Assembly: GCA_019116185.1 (NCBI GenBank)
Contig: DXCD01000003.1
Coordinates: 1 to 8,578, forward strand
Source of the DNA: Candidatus Mediterraneibacter stercorigallinarum
GTDB lineage: Bacteria; Bacillota; Clostridia; Lachnospirales; Lachnospiraceae
DNA: 8,578 bases
Direction of reading: 5' to 3'
The notes under the pieces were generated by a model. The model worked only from the letters and a program-made list of their open reading frames with translations. It ran no database searches and was not told the origin of the DNA. Numbering within the stretch: position 1 is the stretch's first letter; the number at the start of each line of letters is the position of its first letter. Made by a program: the position numbers and the translations under genes. Shown in pieces: positions 6,520-8,578 of this stretch.

Positions 6520-7601
6520 TGAGCAGAGTAGTCGTCGGGATGTCCGGGGGCGTGGACTCTTCGGTTGCTGCCTGTCTTCTGAAAGCGCAGGGGTACGATG
6601 TGATCGGCGTGACCATGCAGATCTGGCAGGATGAGGATGTCTGTTCCGTGGAAGAGAACGGCGGATGCTGCGGCTTAAGCGCCGTGGAGGACGCCAGACG
6701 CGTGGCGGCAGCCCTTGACATTCCTTACTATGTGATGAATTTTAAGAATGAATTCCGCGAACATGTGATCGATTATTTCACGGAAGAATACCTCAGCGGG
6801 CGGACGCCCAATCCGTGTATTGCCTGTAACCGGTATGTGAAGTGGGAGGCACTTTTAAGCCGCAGCCTGTCCATTGGCGCGGATTATATCGCAACCGGGC
6901 ATTATGCGCGTATCGAGCAGCTGCCCAATGGCAGATACGCGCTCAGACGTTCGGCCACGCTGGAAAAGGATCAGACCTATGCCCTCTATAACCTGACCCA
7001 GGAGCAGCTGAAACGGACGCTCATGCCAGTCGGCGCGTACTCAAAAGACGGGATCCGTTCCATGGCTGAGAAAATCGGGCTCCTGGTGGCAGACAAGCCG
7101 GACAGCCAGGATATCTGTTTCATTCCGGACGGGGACTATGCTTCTTTTATCGAGGACGCGGTGCGGGAAAAAAACGGCAGAGAACTGCCCAAGGGGAACT
7201 TCGTGACTCCGGACGGGCGTGTTCTGGGACAGCATAAAGGGATCATCCACTATACGGTAGGACAGCGCAAAGGGCTGGGACTGGCTCTGGGGTATCCTGC
7301 ATTCGTGCTGGAGATCCGCCCGGAGACGAATGAAGTGGTCATCGGTACGTATGAAGAGTCCCTGACCCATACTGTCCGCGCAGACCGGCTGAACTTTATG
7401 TCAGTGGAAGACCTGACAGAACCGAAGCGGGTTTTTGCCAAGATCCGGTATAATCACAAAGGTGCATGGTGCACTGCGGAAAAGACCGGGGAAGACGAGA
7501 TCGTCTGTCATTTCGAAGAAGCACAGAGAGCAGTGACGCCGGGGCAGGCGCTGGTACTCTATGACGGTGAATATGTGCTGGGAGGGGGAACAATCCTGTG
7601 A
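6519..7601 (+). CDS. mnmA: tRNA-specific 2-thiouridylase MnmA
   Basis: MnmA adenylates and then thiolates U34 of the Lys, Glu and Gln tRNAs in the cytoplasm, giving s2U34. The 360-residue length fits the family. The N-terminal PP-loop is SGGVDSS (9-15), TGHYAR lies at 126-131, and the C-terminal beta-barrel region begins at about 285. TPNPCIACNR (96-105) supplies C100 and C103, and SQDICF (196-201) supplies C200. E. coli has Asp where this protein has C100, so this is the CxxC form, able to offer three cysteines to a catalytic Fe-S cluster. A CC pair sits at 50-51. The gene overlaps iscU by one base, and the next gene overlaps it by four. Position next to a class I desulfurase matches B. subtilis yrvO-mnmA, where the desulfurase supplies sulfur directly. 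Confidence 0.97.
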   Translation: MSRVVVGMSGGVDSSVAACLLKAQGYDVIGVTMQIWQDEDVCSVEENGGCCGLSAVEDARRVAAALDIPYYVMNFKNEFREHVIDYFTEEYLSGRTPNPCIACNRYVKWEALLSRSLSIGADYIATGHYARIEQLPNGRYALRRSATLEKDQTYALYNLTQEQLKRTLMPVGAYSKDGIRSMAEKIGLLVADKPDSQDICFIPDGDYASFIEDAVREKNGRELPKGNFVTPDGRVLGQHKGIIHYTVGQRKGLGLALGYPAFVLEIRPETNEVVIGTYEESLTHTVRADRLNFMSVEDLTEPKRVFAKIRYNHKGAWCTAEKTGEDEIVCHFEEAQRAVTPGQALVLYDGEYVLGGGTIL

Positions 7602-8455
7602 GAGAAGAAGAAATGAGATTGGCCGGGAGAATTTTTTGTGATTCCCATATGCATACAGAGTTCTCGACGGACAGCGAGGCGCCGGTGAGGAGCATGCTGG
7701 ACGCCGCGGTGGAGCGCGGGCTGGGATCAGTCTGTATCACGGATCACATGGATCTGGATTTCCCGCCTCAGGAAGGGGAAGAGTACTCGGAAGAGAACCC
7801 GCCGTTTCAGTTTGACACAGAAAAGTATTTTAAAGTGCTCGGGCCGCTCAGGGAAGAGTACAGAGACAGGCTGGATGTACGGATCGGAATCGAGATCGGA
7901 TTGCAGCCTCATCTGGGAGACAGATACCGGGAACTGGTTCATGCATATCCCTTTGATTATGTGATCGGTTCCGTGCATTTGATCCGGAGGATGGATCCTT
8001 ATTATGGAAAGCTGTTTGAAGGCAGGTCTGACGAGGAGGCGTACAGAGAGGCTTTTGTCGAGAGCCTGCGCTGCCTGGAAGGCGTACAGGATTTTGACGC
8101 GCTCGGCCATCTGGATTATGTAGTCAGGTATGGAAAGCATCAGGCGGAAGAGTACTCCTATCGGAAGTTTGCTGACGAGATCGATGAAGTACTGAGAAAG
8201 CTGATTTCCATGGGAAAAGGGCTGGAAATGAATACAGGAGGCCTGAAGTATGGCCTGGGCTTCTGTAATCCCCATCCGGACGTGGTGAAACGCTACAGAG
8301 AGCTGGGCGGAGAGATCGTCACGATCGGAGCTGACGCGCACCGGCCGGAGCACGTGGCATATGAATTTAAAAAAGCGGCAGAAATCTTGAAAATGTGCGG
8401 CTTCCGTTACTATGCGGAATATAAAGAGCGCAGGGCAGAGTTTATAAAAATCTGA
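7598..8455 (+). CDS. PHP-domain phosphoesterase, HisJ-type histidinol-phosphatase family
   Basis: The 285-residue protein is a complete PHP-fold metallohydrolase. Visible metal ligands in order are H17 and H19 (DSHMHTEFSTD), D25, H50 (ITDHMD), E99 (GIEIG), H127 (GSVHLI), H171 (LGHLDY), and D246 with H248 (IGADAH). GSVH and IGADAH are typical of HisJ, the polymerase-type histidinol-phosphatase of Gram-positives, which dephosphorylates L-histidinol phosphate. No other his gene is in the window, so another phosphate ester is possible. GTG 7598 overlaps the mnmA stop as GTGA, with GGAGGGGG at 7581-7588 ending 9 nt upstream. An in-frame ATG at 7613 would remove five residues but has only weak purine sequence before it, so the start is not settled. 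No clear terminator follows. Confidence 0.85.
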   Translation: MREEEMRLAGRIFCDSHMHTEFSTDSEAPVRSMLDAAVERGLGSVCITDHMDLDFPPQEGEEYSEENPPFQFDTEKYFKVLGPLREEYRDRLDVRIGIEIGLQPHLGDRYRELVHAYPFDYVIGSVHLIRRMDPYYGKLFEGRSDEEAYREAFVESLRCLEGVQDFDALGHLDYVVRYGKHQAEEYSYRKFADEIDEVLRKLISMGKGLEMNTGGLKYGLGFCNPHPDVVKRYRELGGEIVTIGADAHRPEHVAYEFKKAAEILKMCGFRYYAEYKERRAEFIKI

Positions 8456-8506
8456 CAATGGATAAAATGACCGAATGCTTTTGTATGGCTGTTACAACAA
8501 TTTGCA

Positions 8507-8540
8507 TTTAGTACTTGAATTTTTGTTTCCATTTTAGTAC
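8507..8540 (+). repeat. Paired direct repeat TTTAGTAC around the promoter
   Basis: TTTAGTAC appears at 8507-8514 and 8533-8540, 26 bp start to start. Both copies are preceded by CAT with one or two extra T/A bases. One copy ends at the base before the -35, and the other overlaps the -10. Two 8-bp copies in AT-rich sequence may be chance. Confidence 0.45.
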
Positions 8541-8543
8541 AAT
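8515..8543 (+). promoter_or_regulatory. Sigma-A promoter reading out of the window
   Basis: TTGAAT (8515-8520) and TACAAT (8538-8543) are separated by exactly 17 bp. Each hexamer differs from consensus at a small number of positions: two in TTGACA, one in TATAAT. The surrounding sequence is AT-rich with T runs. TTTAGTAC occurs just before the -35 (8507-8514) and again over the -10 (8533-8540), a possible pair of binding sites. Confidence 0.58.
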
Positions 8544-8578
8544 TATTCTAGTTGATGAATCCTTAACAATGTTTTGCC

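Larger units (their letters stand above)
8456..8578. other. AT-rich intergenic tail without a gene
   Basis: These 123 bp hold no convincing coding sequence. GC content falls visibly below that of the preceding genes. A weak interrupted hairpin (8474-8508) and a promoter with flanking repeats are the only structures seen, and the next gene lies beyond the window. Confidence 0.7.

Noticed and set aside
7727..8458. A 243-codon open frame on the - strand opposite the PHP gene
   Set aside because: The + strand carries all PHP metal motifs. The antisense frame shows no domain and is a by-product of codon use.
8474..8508. Interrupted hairpin AATGC/GCATT with inner TTGTA/TACAA after the PHP gene
   Set aside because: The stem is AT-rich, broken by an asymmetric internal loop and not followed by a U-tract, so it is not convincing as a terminator.

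Overview
The window looks like ordinary chromosome from a spore-forming, anaerobic Gram-positive bacterium of the Clostridia, most likely Lachnospiraceae. This is inferred from two SpoIIM/SpoVB-like sporulation proteins, strong AGGAGG-type ribosome binding sites, moderate GC content, and an Rrf2 regulator / NifS / IscU / MnmA gene order. No species was assigned. I see no IS element, phage gene, CRISPR array, tRNA or rRNA. All eight genes are intact, and they are densely packed.

Left block (1-2832, + strand): rny encodes the membrane-anchored ribonuclease Y and ends in a clear intrinsic terminator. A NUDIX hydrolase of the ADP-ribose pyrophosphatase type follows, with its ribosome binding site touching the terminator's U-tract. 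Next is a small five-helix membrane protein resembling SpoIIM, behind a 92-nt gap that holds a TATAAT box and a perfect 7-bp hairpin. Middle (2862-4190, - strand): a convergent gene encodes a 12-helix SpoVB-like flippase of the MOP superfamily. Its start faces a 137-bp divergent intergenic region.

Right block (4328-8455, + strand): an apparent operon runs Rrf2-family regulator with an Fe-S-type cysteine triad, NifS/IscS-type cysteine desulfurase, IscU-type scaffold, MnmA tRNA 2-thiouridylase, PHP-domain phosphoesterase (HisJ-like). It has a good extended -10 promoter overlapping an imperfect dyad. The last three genes are joined by a 1-nt and a 4-nt overlap, suggesting translational coupling. 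The desulfurase would supply sulfur both to the scaffold for Fe-S assembly and to MnmA for s2U34 in tRNA, while the regulator probably senses Fe-S or cysteine status. The order resembles B. subtilis cymR-yrvO-mnmA with an isc-like scaffold inserted. The final 123 bp are AT-rich and carry a near-consensus promoter pointing out of the window.

I found no clearly new system. The points most worth a second look are the hybrid isc/cymR operon, the CxxC-type MnmA, the IscU acidic tail whose codons double as the mnmA ribosome binding site, the AUGUGA start-stop at the regulator's start codon, and several possible regulatory elements in the leaders.
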